In this document: piece by piece, positions 1-6,512 of the stretch
How positions within the stretch are numbered: position 1 is the first letter of the stretch
Layout of the letters: every line of letters begins with the position of its first letter
Assembly (NCBI GenBank): GCA_945900695.1
Contig: CAMDJU010000119.1
Coordinates: 1 to 7,841 of the forward strand
Length of the DNA stretch: 7,841 nt
Direction: 5' to 3'
Source of the DNA: Bordetella parapertussis
GTDB lineage: Bacteria > Pseudomonadota > Gammaproteobacteria > Burkholderiales > Burkholderiaceae_C
Notes under the pieces: generated by a model
The model's database searches: none
Seen by the model: only the letters and a program-made list of their open reading frames with translations
What the model was told of the DNA's origin: nothing
Position numbers and translations under genes: made by a program

Positions 1-1464
1 GCCATCACCTCGGCCTACGAGTTCCATTGGCAGCGGTTTTTGTTTGAGAACTTCCCCAAAGGCACCCAGTTTCCAGCGCTGCAAGCGCCCAGCGCCAGCA
101 ATTATTTGCCGCTGGCCGACGTGCAGGCCTACTCCATCGACGACTCGCAAACCACCGAAATCGATGACGCCTTGTCGGTGCAAGGCCTGGGCAGCGCCCA
201 GATTACCGTGGGCATCCACATCGCCGCGCCTGGACTGGCGCTGCAACCGGGCGACGCCATCGATCAGATCGGCCGACAACGCCTGTCCACGGTCTACATG
301 CCGGGCCACAAAATCACCATGCTGCCCGACGCCGTGGTGCAACACTACACATTGCAAGAAGGGCGCGCCTGCCCGGCGCTGTCCTTGTATGTGCAGTTCG
401 ATGCCAGCACCTTGGCCATCACCGACAGCCACACCCGGTTGGAGCAAGTGCCGATGGCGGCCAACTTGCGCCACGACCAACTCGACGATGTGGTCACCCC
501 CCAGTGGCTGGACGACCCCACCTTCACCCACCCGCCCAGCGTGACTGAGCCAGCCATGCCACGCGCCCAACTGGCTTTTTTGCACCGCTTGGCACGCCAC
601 CTCAAAGCGCAGCGCGAAGTGGTGCGGGGCAAGCCCGAGACCTTCAACCGCCCCGACTACAACTTCCGCTTGCTCGGCTTGGATGGCGCGCCCCCGCGCG
701 GCGGCGAAACCGTGGACATCAGCGTGCGCCAACGCGGTGCAGCGCTGGACCTGATCGTGGCCGAAGCCATGATCTTGGCCAACAGCACCTGGGGGCAATG
801 GATGGCCAGCCTGGGGGTGCCCGCCATCTACCGCAGCCAAGCCAGCTTGGCCCCAGGCATCAAGGTGCGTATGGGCACCAAGGCCTTGCCGCATGCCGGC
901 ATTGGCGTGCCTTGCTATGCATGGAGCACCTCCCCGCTGCGCCGATACACCGACTTGGTCAACCAATGGCAACTCATCGCCTGCGTGCGCCATGGCGCCA
1001 CCGCCGCCTTGGCCGCGCCCTTCAAGCCCAAAGATGCCGCCCTTTTTTCCATCATCTCTGGCTTTGAAGAAACCTATAGCGCCTACAACGCCCACCAAGC
1101 CAGCATGGAGCGCTTTTGGACTTTGCAGTGGCTGCGCCAACACCGAACACAAGAAATTGATGCCGATGTGATCAAGGCCATGCCCGGCATGCCGGTGCTG
1201 GCCCGTGCACAAAGATTGCCCCTGGTGCTGAATATTGTGGGCGGCCCCGGCACGCTGGCGCGCGGTCAACAGGTGCGCTTGCGCTTGGGGCCCATCGACG
1301 ACATCAGCCTGGACGTGCAAGGCCATTTTGCGGCCCTGATCGGGGACGACCCGGGCCAAGAACCCGCCAGCGAGGCCGACGAAGAAGAAGCCGCTGGGCC
1401 CATCGCCATTGCCGTTGACTTGAGCGACGCCGATGGCGAGGCAGCGGCCCCCACCAGCCCCTAG
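1..1464 (+). CDS. RNB-domain exoribonuclease (RNase II/R family), 5' end missing
   Basis: The reading frame is open from base 1, so the gene begins outside the window; 487 residues are visible. The RNB catalytic domain fills roughly the first 370. The metal-binding block at 133-168 reads SIDDSQTTEIDD, matching the four-acid motif of RNase II except that the third acid is Glu instead of Asp. A later block, TSPLRRYTDLVN (near 928-963), matches the conserved arginine motif of the RNB active site. Family knowledge: these enzymes degrade single-stranded RNA processively from the 3' end in the cytoplasm. After the RNB domain there is only a short beta-rich stretch, perhaps a degenerate S1-like OB fold, then an acidic Ala/Glu/Asp-rich tail. 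The next gene starts 2 bases after the stop. The TTG at 40 is only an internal codon. The family call is firm; whether it acts as RNase II, RNase R or something more specialised is not decided by the sequence. Confidence 0.93.
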   Translation, partial: AITSAYEFHWQRFLFENFPKGTQFPALQAPSASNYLPLADVQAYSIDDSQTTEIDDALSVQGLGSAQITVGIHIAAPGLALQPGDAIDQIGRQRLSTVYMPGHKITMLPDAVVQHYTLQEGRACPALSLYVQFDASTLAITDSHTRLEQVPMAANLRHDQLDDVVTPQWLDDPTFTHPPSVTEPAMPRAQLAFLHRLARHLKAQREVVRGKPETFNRPDYNFRLLGLDGAPPRGGETVDISVRQRGAALDLIVAEAMILANSTWGQWMASLGVPAIYRSQASLAPGIKVRMGTKALPHAGIGVPCYAWSTSPLRRYTDLVNQWQLIACVRHGATAALAAPFKPKDAALFSIISGFEETYSAYNAHQASMERFWTLQWLRQHRTQEIDADVIKAMPGMPVLARAQRLPLVLNIVGGPGTLARGQQVRLRLGPIDDISLDVQGHFAALIGDDPGQEPASEADEEEAAGPIAIAVDLSDADGEAAAPTSP

Positions 1465-1466
1465 AC

Positions 1467-2306
1467 ATGTGGCAGCGCTGGTCTCCGTTGCAAATCGCTT
1501 TGGGCGCGTCTCTGCTGGTGCATGGCGGGCTGCTGAGCCTGCGCATCGCCGACCCGGAGCGCTTTGATCGCTTGTTCCAAACCAGCTCACTGGAAGTCAT
1601 CTTGGTCAACACCCGGGCCAAATCCGAAGAGAACCCCACCGCCCAAGCACTGGCGCAAACCCGATTGGCCGGTGGCGGCGATGCCGAACAAGGCCGCGCC
1701 CGCTCTCCCCTGCCCAGCGCTGCCCTGAGCACCGAGGGCGACCAACTCGAGCCCTCGGCCGCACAAACCCTGGCCGCCTTGAAGCTCAAACAGTCCCAGT
1801 TGCTGAGCCAGATCAAAGCCAGCTTGGCCATGCTGCCCGAGACCCAACCCACTCCCGACAACGCCCAGCAGCAAGCACAGGAAGCCAAACGCCAACAGCT
1901 GCTCAAACTGCTCGCCGAGATCGAGCAGCGCATCGAACAAGACAACGCCAAGCCGCGCAAGCGCTACATCAGCCCCAGCACCCGTGAGGTGGTTTATGCC
2001 CAATACTATGACGCCATGCGCCGGCAAATCGAAGTCCACGGCACGCGCTACTTTCCTCAGGAAGGTGGCCAAAAGCTCTATGGCGAGCTGACCATGATCA
2101 TCACGGTCAATGCCCAAGGCAAGGTGTTGACCGCGGAAGTCGCCACCCCTTCCGGCCAACGTTCGCTGGACCTGCGCGCGGTGGCGATTGCCCGCAGTGC
2201 CGGCCCGTTTGGCGCCTTTGATCCAGCCATGCGCCAAAGCGCTGACCAATTGGCCCTGGTGGCTCGCTTTCAGTTCAGCCGCGACGGCGGCGTGCAAACC
2301 CGCTGA
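1467..2306 (+). CDS. TonB-like protein with C-terminal TonB domain
   Basis: The 279-residue protein has a short cytoplasmic N-terminus, one membrane helix at about residues 9-27 and a periplasmic remainder. Residues 100-162 are rich in Gln, Leu, Lys and Glu and probably helical or coiled coil; the long Pro-Glu/Pro-Lys linker of classical TonB is absent. Residues about 165-275 form the C-terminal domain, beginning KRYISPSTREVVYAQYYD and ending in the strand pattern ALVARFQFSRDG. Classical TonB carries energy from ExbB/ExbD to outer-membrane receptors, but no exbB, exbD or receptor gene is visible here. Placement between an RNase gene and mtgA suggests an envelope role rather than iron uptake; that is inference. 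The ATG lies 2 bases after the upstream TAG with no good ribosome binding site, suggesting coupled translation. Substrate or partner is unknown. Confidence 0.85.
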   Translation: MWQRWSPLQIALGASLLVHGGLLSLRIADPERFDRLFQTSSLEVILVNTRAKSEENPTAQALAQTRLAGGGDAEQGRARSPLPSAALSTEGDQLEPSAAQTLAALKLKQSQLLSQIKASLAMLPETQPTPDNAQQQAQEAKRQQLLKLLAEIEQRIEQDNAKPRKRYISPSTREVVYAQYYDAMRRQIEVHGTRYFPQEGGQKLYGELTMIITVNAQGKVLTAEVATPSGQRSLDLRAVAIARSAGPFGAFDPAMRQSADQLALVARFQFSRDGGVQTR

Positions 2307-2307
2307 C

Positions 2308-3057
2308 ATGCGCCGTCCCACCCTGCCCACTTGGACACGCCCGCTCACGCGCTGGCTGGCCTTGGTGTTGTTGGCAGTCTTGGCGCTGCAATTGTTTTTT
2401 GTGCTGCGCATTGCCGCCTTGGCCTGGTGGGACCCGGCATCCACCAGCTTTCAGCGCTCTGAGGCGGTGCGCATCTTGCGGCAAAAAAACAGTTTGCCCT
2501 GGCGCCAACAGTGGCAGCCTTACGACCGCATCTCGGTGCACCTCAAACGTGCCGTGGTGGTGTCCGAAGACGACATCTTTGCCCAACACGATGGTGTGCA
2601 ATGGGATGCGATTGAAAAAGCCTGGACGCAAAACAACCGCGCCCAACAAAAAGCAGCACAAGCACCTGCATCACGCAGCAGCGCACCCAAAATTGTGGGC
2701 GGCTCCACCATCACCCAGCAGTTGGCCAAAAACCTGTTGCTTTCAGGCGAACGCACCTGGCTGCGCAAAGCCCAAGAATTTGTACTCACCCTGGCCTTGG
2801 AAGGCATGCTCAGCAAGCGCCGCATCTTGGAGATTTACCTCAACAGCGTGGAGTGGGGCGAAGGCGTGTTTGGCGCTGAAGCCGCGGCCCAGCACTACTT
2901 TGGAAAGTCTGCCCAACAGCTCAGCCCCTATGAGGCTGCCCGCCTGGCCGTCATGCTGCCGCGGCCCAAATACTTTGAGCGGCTCCCCGGTTCGAGCTAT
3001 TTGGCCCAACGCGCCGAAGTGATCGCCGCCCGCATGGGCGCGGCGCGCTTGCCTTGA
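2308..3057 (+). CDS. mtgA: Monofunctional peptidoglycan glycosyltransferase MtgA
   Basis: This 249-residue inner-membrane enzyme polymerises lipid II into glycan strands on the periplasmic side. One membrane helix lies at about residues 15-38. The GT51 motifs appear in order: [12 protein letters not shown] (catalytic Glu87), [12 protein letters not shown] (131-142), [13 protein letters not shown] (Glu157 region), [15 protein letters not shown] (170-184) and [12 protein letters not shown] (209-220). No transpeptidase domain follows, which separates it from bifunctional penicillin-binding proteins. An Ala/Gln/Lys/Ser-rich insert at about 107-129 sits between the first two motifs. The ATG at 2308 is preferred over the in-frame upstream ATG at 2188 because it lies 1 base after the preceding stop and gives a normal N-terminus. 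No Shine-Dalgarno is seen, so translation is probably coupled. In related Burkholderiales I recall aroE next to mtgA; it is not here. Confidence 0.95.
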   Translation: MRRPTLPTWTRPLTRWLALVLLAVLALQLFFVLRIAALAWWDPASTSFQRSEAVRILRQKNSLPWRQQWQPYDRISVHLKRAVVVSEDDIFAQHDGVQWDAIEKAWTQNNRAQQKAAQAPASRSSAPKIVGGSTITQQLAKNLLLSGERTWLRKAQEFVLTLALEGMLSKRRILEIYLNSVEWGEGVFGAEAAAQHYFGKSAQQLSPYEAARLAVMLPRPKYFERLPGSSYLAQRAEVIAARMGAARLP

Positions 3058-3068
3058 AAGAAAACATC

Positions 3069-3617
3069 ATGCGCATCTTGGGCATTGATCCGGGCTTGCA
3101 GACCACAGGCTTTGGTGTCATTGATGCCGAAGGCAACCAACTGCGCTACGTGGCCAGTGGCACCATTCGCACCCAATCGGCACAACGCGCCGACCTGCCC
3201 GCTCGGCTCAAACTCTTGTTCGATGGCATCCACGAAGTGGTGGCGCGCTACCAGCCACAAGCGGCGGTGGTGGAGATTGTGTTTGTCAACGTCAACCCCC
3301 AAGCGACCTTGTTGCTGGGCCAAGCGCGCGGTGCTTGCCTGACCGCCTTGGTCAGCGCCCATTTGCCGGTGGCCGAATACACCGCCTTGCAAATGAAAAA
3401 AGCCGTGGCGGGCCACGGCAAGGCGGCCAAAGCCCAAGTGCAAGAAATGGTCAAACGCTTGTTGAGTTTGCCAGCGCTGCCCGGCCCGGACGCGGCCGAT
3501 GCCCTGGGCTTGGCCATCATGCACGCCCATGCCGGGCGGAGCTTGGCACTGCTGCAAACTGCTGGAGCCGAGCGCAGCAAATCCAGCGCGGTGTTTCGGG
3601 GGGGAAGAAGCGGCTAA
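3069..3617 (+). CDS. ruvC: Holliday junction resolvase RuvC
   Basis: RuvC is a dimeric endonuclease that cuts four-way DNA junctions during recombinational repair, working with the RuvAB branch-migration motor. The 182-residue product is close to the E. coli length of 173. All four metal-binding acids are visible: Asp7 in GIDPG, Glu69 in VVEIVFVN, and Asp141 and Asp144 in [11 protein letters not shown]. Phe72 matches the aromatic residue that inserts into the junction. The block LLLGQARGA at 81-89 is also typical. The ATG at 3069 is chosen because MRILGIDPG is the standard N-terminus; a TTG at 3054 in the same frame overlaps the mtgA stop and would add five residues. A weak purine stretch (GAAAGA, 3056-3061) precedes the ATG. 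ruvA and ruvB are not in the window. A run of seven G at 3598-3604 lies near the 3' end, but the frame reads through normally. Confidence 0.96.
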   Translation: MRILGIDPGLQTTGFGVIDAEGNQLRYVASGTIRTQSAQRADLPARLKLLFDGIHEVVARYQPQAAVVEIVFVNVNPQATLLLGQARGACLTALVSAHLPVAEYTALQMKKAVAGHGKAAKAQVQEMVKRLLSLPALPGPDAADALGLAIMHAHAGRSLALLQTAGAERSKSSAVFRGGRSG

Positions 3618-3715
3618 AGCGCAGACGCGGCGCGCCAGCAGCGCGACGAAAAAGCCGTTCATCCTGGCGGAGCTTGGACAGCGGGGTGTGGCCCACCGCG
3701 CAAGGTCTTGGCTTT
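3618..3715. other. Convergent gap between ruvC and the small membrane protein gene
   Basis: Two gene strings meet here tail to tail. I looked for a shared terminator and found none convincing: the GC-rich stretch near 3680-3700 can fold only with bulges and has no T run beside it. No gene is seen. Confidence 0.6.
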
Positions 3716-3889
3716 TTACAAGCGCTCCATGATGAGCACGGCAAAAAACACCAGGGCCGCACCCACCGTTACCCGCAGCAGCTTCCAGCCCCACACCCGG
3801 TAACGGGTTTCACCGGTGGCGATGAAGGCGGCAAAAAGCAAGGCCGAGACCATCAACAAAAACAACACCACCCAGCGCACCAGCAACAT
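3716..3889 (-). CDS. Small two-helix membrane protein downstream of lpxC (57 residues)
   Basis: Reading leftward from the ATG at 3889 gives 57 codons before a TAA at 3716. The protein begins MLLVRWVVLFLLMVSALLF and ends VFFAVLIMERL. Hydrophobic helices lie at about residues 3-25 and 40-54, joined by a polar, aromatic and basic turn (ETRYRVWGWKLLR); this is a classic helical hairpin. The start codon lies 6 bases after the lpxC stop on the same strand, so it is probably the last gene of that transcript and coupled to lpxC. No Shine-Dalgarno is seen. I recall similarly sized unnamed membrane proteins after lpxC in related bacteria but cannot confirm homology here. Function is unknown; an inner-membrane location is inferred from the helices. 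Other frames across the region give Pro/Arg/Cys-rich products without protein-like character. Confidence 0.72.
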   Translation of the reverse strand: MLLVRWVVLFLLMVSALLFAAFIATGETRYRVWGWKLLRVTVGAALVFFAVLIMERL

Positions 3890-3895
3890 GGCGGC

Positions 3896-4819
3896 TTACC
3901 AAGCAGGGGCCAATTGCGCCAGCCCACGCGGGGCTAGGCGCTCATCGGCAAAGCTCACCACCTCATAGGCCTCGGGTCGGCTGAGCAACTCGCGCAACAA
4001 GCGGTTGTTCAAAGCATGGCCCGAGCGAAACGCGCTGTAGGCCGCCAGCAATGGGCGGCCCAGCAAGTACAAGTCACCCATGGCGTCGAGGATTTTGTGT
4101 TTGACAAACTCGTCGTCGTAGCGCAGGCCTTCGCTGTTCAAAATTTTGTAGTCGTCCATCACGATGGCATTGTCCAAGCCCCCGCCCAAGGCCAAGCCGT
4201 TGGCGCGCATGGCCTCGACATCTTTGGTGAAGCCAAATGTGCGAGCGCGGGCAATGTCGCGCACATAGCTGCCCCCATCGGTGTCAAACACCACCCGTTG
4301 ACCTGTAGCGTCCACCGCTGGATGGTCAAATTCAATTTCAAAACTCAGCTTGTAGCCGTTGTGCGGGCTCAACCGCGCCCATTTGCGCGCAGCCCCCTCA
4401 CCCTCGCTGACCTCCACTGTGTCCAACACGCGCATGAAATGTTTGGGCGCATTTTGCAAAGCAATGCCCGCACTTTGAAGCAAAAAGACAAACGATGCCG
4501 CCGACCCATCCAAGATGGGCACTTCTTCGGCGGTGATGTCGACAAACAAATTGTCCAGCCCCAAGCCAGAGCAAGCCGACATCAGGTGCTCTACGGTGAG
4601 CACTTTCGCGCCCAGGTGCGAGATGGTGGACGCCAAGCGGGTATCGGTGACGGCTGTGGCCGAGACAGGGATGGTGATCGGTTGGGGCAAATCGATGCGC
4701 CGAAACACAATGCCTGTGTCGGGCGGCGCCGGCCGCAAAGTGAGCTCCACCTTTTGCCCGCTGTGCAAACCCACACCGACAGCGGTGGTGATGGTTTTGA
4801 GCGTTCGTTGTTGCAGCAC
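3896..4819 (-). CDS. lpxC: UDP-3-O-acyl-N-acetylglucosamine deacetylase LpxC
   Basis: LpxC is the zinc enzyme of the first committed step of lipid A synthesis, removing the acetyl group from UDP-3-O-acyl-GlcNAc in the cytoplasm. The 307-residue length is normal. Zinc ligands are visible: His78 in TVEHLMSA, and His241 and Asp245 in [10 protein letters not shown]. Glu77 is the catalytic base and His268 in RSGHALNN the catalytic acid. The substrate-site block RARTFGF (191-197) is present. The start is GTG at 4819: an in-frame TAA lies at 4829-4831, so nothing further upstream can start the protein, and MLQQRTLK is a normal LpxC N-terminus. No Shine-Dalgarno precedes it, and a possible -10 box lies only 6 bases away. 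In E. coli LpxC is controlled by FtsH-dependent proteolysis through a C-terminal tail; the tail here ends LAQLAPAW and differs from the E. coli one as I recall it. Confidence 0.97.
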   Translation of the reverse strand: MLQQRTLKTITTAVGVGLHSGQKVELTLRPAPPDTGIVFRRIDLPQPITIPVSATAVTDTRLASTISHLGAKVLTVEHLMSACSGLGLDNLFVDITAEEVPILDGSAASFVFLLQSAGIALQNAPKHFMRVLDTVEVSEGEGAARKWARLSPHNGYKLSFEIEFDHPAVDATGQRVVFDTDGGSYVRDIARARTFGFTKDVEAMRANGLALGGGLDNAIVMDDYKILNSEGLRYDDEFVKHKILDAMGDLYLLGRPLLAAYSAFRSGHALNNRLLRELLSRPEAYEVVSFADERLAPRGLAQLAPAW

Positions 4820-4825
4820 TCGGTG

Positions 4826-4855
4826 ATTTTATGCCGTTGAAGAAATGGGGGTCAG
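4826..4855 (-). promoter_or_regulatory. Possible lpxC promoter, close to the start codon
   Basis: On the lpxC strand there is a TAAAAT box (4826-4831, 5 of 6 matches to the sigma-70 -10 consensus), 18 bases downstream of CTGACC (4850-4855, 4 of 6 to the -35 consensus). Transcription starting 6-7 bases after the -10 box would begin at or next to the GTG start codon. A separate lpxC promoter makes sense because ftsZ ends in a strong terminator. The -35 match is poor and overlaps the edge of a repeated motif, so this is a candidate only. Confidence 0.35.
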
Positions 4856-4881
4856 ATTCCAGTTTTTAGATTCCAGTTTTT
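4854..4881. repeat. Exact 14-bp tandem duplication
   Basis: The unit AGATTCCAGTTTTT occurs twice back to back at 4854-4867 and 4868-4881 with no mismatch. On the lpxC strand it reads AAAAACTGGAATCT twice, followed by GACCCCC. I recall related strings ending in CTGACCCC as common dispersed sequences in proteobacterial genomes, sometimes near REP-type transposase genes; that link is memory, not shown here. It may be slippage or the trace of a small insertion. Confidence 0.85.
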
Positions 4882-4938
4882 CTTGCTTACGCTTTGGCTG
4901 AGCCCGCACCGCTGGCGGGTACGCCAACGATTGGCAAA

Positions 4939-5031
4939 CCGACACGAGTGGGTGTGCGGGCCGACGACATCGAAGCGCAGCGACTGGAGGAGGCGTGCAT
5001 ACCCCGAGATGGCGGTTTTTGAAGGGGAGTT
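4939..5031. repeat. Direct repeat copy 1 in the ftsZ-lpxC gap
   Basis: This 93-bp copy starts CCGACACGAGTGGGTGTGC and ends TTGAAGGGGAGTT. It matches copy 2 at 5066-5157 with six substitutions, all transitions, and one T indel in a T run, about 92% identity. Copies lie in the same orientation 127 bp apart. It does not code for a sensible protein: 127 is not a multiple of three, so on either strand the start of each copy falls in a different frame. Just outside it, at 4923-4935, is a small perfect inverted repeat (GCCAA-CGA-TTGGC). Confidence 0.93.
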
Positions 5032-5065
5032 AATAACCCACGCCAATCACCATGCAACTTAGAAG

Positions 5066-5157
5066 CCGACACGAGTGGGTGTGCAGGCCGACGACATCGG
5101 AGCGCAGCGACTGGAGGAGACGCGCGCACCCCGAGATGGCGGTTTTGAAGGGGAGTT
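5066..5157. repeat. Direct repeat copy 2 in the ftsZ-lpxC gap
   Basis: This 92-bp copy lies just beyond the ftsZ terminator and is the partner of the copy at 4939-5031. The 34 bases between the copies are unrelated to the repeat. Such a unit could be a dispersed non-coding repeat present elsewhere in the genome, or a local duplication; the window cannot tell which. No transposase gene, clear terminal inverted repeats or flanking target duplication was found around either copy. Confidence 0.93.
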
Positions 5158-5168
5158 CAGAAAACTGC

Positions 5169-5195
5169 AAAAAAAAACGGCCCGAAGGCCGTTTT
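5169..5195 (-). terminator. Intrinsic terminator of ftsZ
   Basis: On the ftsZ strand the RNA reads AAAACGGCC-UUCG-GGCCGUUUU: a perfect 9-bp stem closed by a very stable cUUCGg tetraloop, running into a tract of nine U. It starts 16 bases after the ftsZ stop. It should end most ftsA-ftsZ transcription before lpxC. Because the stem is flanked by A on the other side, it is weaker as a terminator for rightward transcription. Confidence 0.93.
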
Positions 5196-5211
5196 CGAAA
5201 GCGTGCGAAAT

Positions 5212-6441
5212 TCAGTCCGCTTGCTTGCGCAAAAAGGCTGGAATCTCGTAGTCATCCATCCCGCCCGAGGACATCGCGTCCACCTTGGCTGCGGCATGCG
5301 TGCGGTTGGTGCGCCACACACTCGGAACGGCCATGCCGGTGTAGTCAGGCACACCAACACCTGCCGCCACCGTGCTGGCGGGTGTGTTCACCTGAGTCGG
5401 TTGGACCTCGGCGGCGCTGGGGTAGGCCATGCCATCGGTGCCGTTGCGCAACACCTGCAGCGGAGGGGCCGCACGGCGACCTGACTGGGCCAAGCCCGTG
5501 GCCACCACAGTGACGCGGATTTCATCGCCCAACTCGTCGTCGTAAGCCGTGCCATAAATCACATGCGCATCGGCCGATGCGCTGGCGCGGATGGTGTTCA
5601 TCGCTTCGCGTGACTCCGACAACTTCAAGCCCCCTTTGGCCGCGGTGATCAACACCAACACCCCTTTGGCACCCGACATGTCCACCCCTTCCAGCAGCGG
5701 ACAAGCCACCGCTTGTTCGGCGGCAATGCGGGCGCGGTCTGGGCCGCTGGCTTTGGCCGTGCCCATCATGGCTTTGCCGTGCTCGCTCATCACGGTGCGC
5801 ACGTCTTCAAAGTCCACGTTCACCAAGGCTTCCACGTTGATGATCTCGGCAATCCCGCCCACTGAATTTTTCAGCACGTCGTTGGCAAAGGCAAAAGCTT
5901 GGTCTTGCGTGACCTCTTCGCCCAACACTTGCTGCAACTTTTCGTTGAGCACCACGATCAAGGAGTCCACGTTGGCCTCCAACTCTGACAGGCCTGCCTC
6001 CGCATTGGTCAATCGGCGACCACCTTCCCACTCAAAAGGTTTGGTCACCACCCCCACGGTCAAGATATTCATCTCGCGGGCGATGCGCGCCACCACCGGG
6101 GCCGCACCCGTGCCCGTGCCGCCACCCATGCCAGCGGTGATGAACAACATGTGCGCGCCTTCCAGTGCTGCGCGAATGTCTTCTTCGGCGGCCATGGCCG
6201 CGTCGCGCCCGCGCTCGGGGCGGCTGCCTGCACCCAAACCGCTTTGACCGAGTTGGATCACCTTGTGCGCCGCGCTGCGGCGCAGGGCTTGCGCGTCGGT
6301 GTTGGCGCAAATGAACTCCACACCTTGCACATGGGTGTTGATCATGTGCTCGACCGCGTTGCCGCCGCCGCCACCCACGCCAATCACCTTGATCATGGTG
6401 CCCGAGTTGAACGCCTCTTCTTCAACCATTTCGATGCTCAT
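5212..6441 (-). CDS. ftsZ: Cell division GTPase FtsZ
   Basis: FtsZ is the tubulin-like GTPase that polymerises into the cytokinetic ring at midcell. The 409-residue protein shows the glycine-rich nucleotide loop VGVGGGGGNAV (20-30), NTDAQAL (47-53), the tubulin signature GMGGGTGTGAAP (104-115), and the T7 synergy loop NVDFEDV with Asp210 and Asp213, which complete the GTPase site of the neighbouring subunit. The globular core ends near residue 330. A variable linker rich in Ala, Thr, Val and Pro follows, then the conserved C-terminal peptide DDYEIPAFLRKQAD, which binds FtsA and other partners. Linker motifs VPSVWRTNRT and SSGGMDDYEI are ones I associate with Comamonadaceae FtsZ. The ATG is supported by AGGAGT 6 bases upstream. 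The gene is followed by a strong terminator. No disrupted motif was found. Confidence 0.98.
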   Translation of the reverse strand: MSIEMVEEEAFNSGTMIKVIGVGGGGGNAVEHMINTHVQGVEFICANTDAQALRRSAAHKVIQLGQSGLGAGSRPERGRDAAMAAEEDIRAALEGAHMLFITAGMGGGTGTGAAPVVARIAREMNILTVGVVTKPFEWEGGRRLTNAEAGLSELEANVDSLIVVLNEKLQQVLGEEVTQDQAFAFANDVLKNSVGGIAEIINVEALVNVDFEDVRTVMSEHGKAMMGTAKASGPDRARIAAEQAVACPLLEGVDMSGAKGVLVLITAAKGGLKLSESREAMNTIRASASADAHVIYGTAYDDELGDEIRVTVVATGLAQSGRRAAPPLQVLRNGTDGMAYPSAAEVQPTQVNTPASTVAAGVGVPDYTGMAVPSVWRTNRTHAAAKVDAMSSGGMDDYEIPAFLRKQAD

Positions 6442-6447
6442 TTTTCT

Positions 6448-6453
6448 ACTCCT
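6448..6453 (-). promoter_or_regulatory. Ribosome binding site of ftsZ
   Basis: AGGAGT lies 6 bases before the ftsZ ATG in an A-rich context. It is the clearest Shine-Dalgarno in the window and contrasts with lpxC, mtgA and the TonB-like gene, which have none. It fits the known need for far more FtsZ than FtsA and fixes the ftsZ start. Confidence 0.85.
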
Positions 6454-6512
6454 ATTGATCCGTTGTTTGCAGTTGCCATGTATTTTTTTGCTTGCGATTC
6501 ATTCAACCATTT

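Larger units (their letters stand above)
4832..5168. other. Non-coding ftsZ-lpxC interval made largely of repeats
   Basis: I see no credible gene here. More than half of the interval is accounted for by the 14-bp tandem duplication (4854-4881) and the two direct repeats (4939-5031, 5066-5157). Between the tandem duplication and the first direct repeat lies a possible small hairpin, CCCGC-ACCGCTG-GCGGG at 4903-4919, with no T run after it in either direction. The interval sits between the ftsZ terminator and the likely lpxC promoter, where an insertion would do little harm to either gene. Confidence 0.7.

Noticed and set aside
1587..2444. 285-codon frame antisense to the TonB-like gene
   Set aside because: Long antisense frames are common in GC-rich DNA; the product is Gly/Ala/Leu/Arg-rich low-complexity sequence and the opposite strand encodes a recognisable protein.
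3598..3604. Run of seven G near the end of ruvC, a possible frameshift
   Set aside because: The frame through the run gives FRGGR followed by a stop at a normal RuvC length, so no frameshift is needed.
3675..3702. Possible terminator between the convergent gene strings
   Set aside because: The stem needs bulges and has no adjacent T tract in either direction.
2997..3794. 265-codon leftward frame across ruvC and the convergent gap
   Set aside because: It is antisense to intact ruvC, has no protein-like motif, and conflicts with the better supported small membrane protein gene at its upstream end.
4016..4840. 274-codon frame antisense to lpxC
   Set aside because: It lies opposite a textbook lpxC with all catalytic residues and shows no recognisable family.
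4852..5129. Two leftward frames of 64 and 80 codons over the direct repeats
   Set aside because: They overlap each other in different frames and read the two repeat copies out of register, so they are by-products of the repeat rather than a gene.
4923..5157. Direct repeats as a CRISPR array or insertion sequence
   Set aside because: There are only two copies, 92-93 bp long with one 34-bp spacer, and no transposase, terminal inverted repeats or target duplication.
6470..6510. Possible sigma-70 promoter for ftsZ (TTGAAT followed by TACATG)
   Set aside because: The -10 match is only 3 of 6 and no other pair is better; a promoter inside ftsA or upstream is equally likely.
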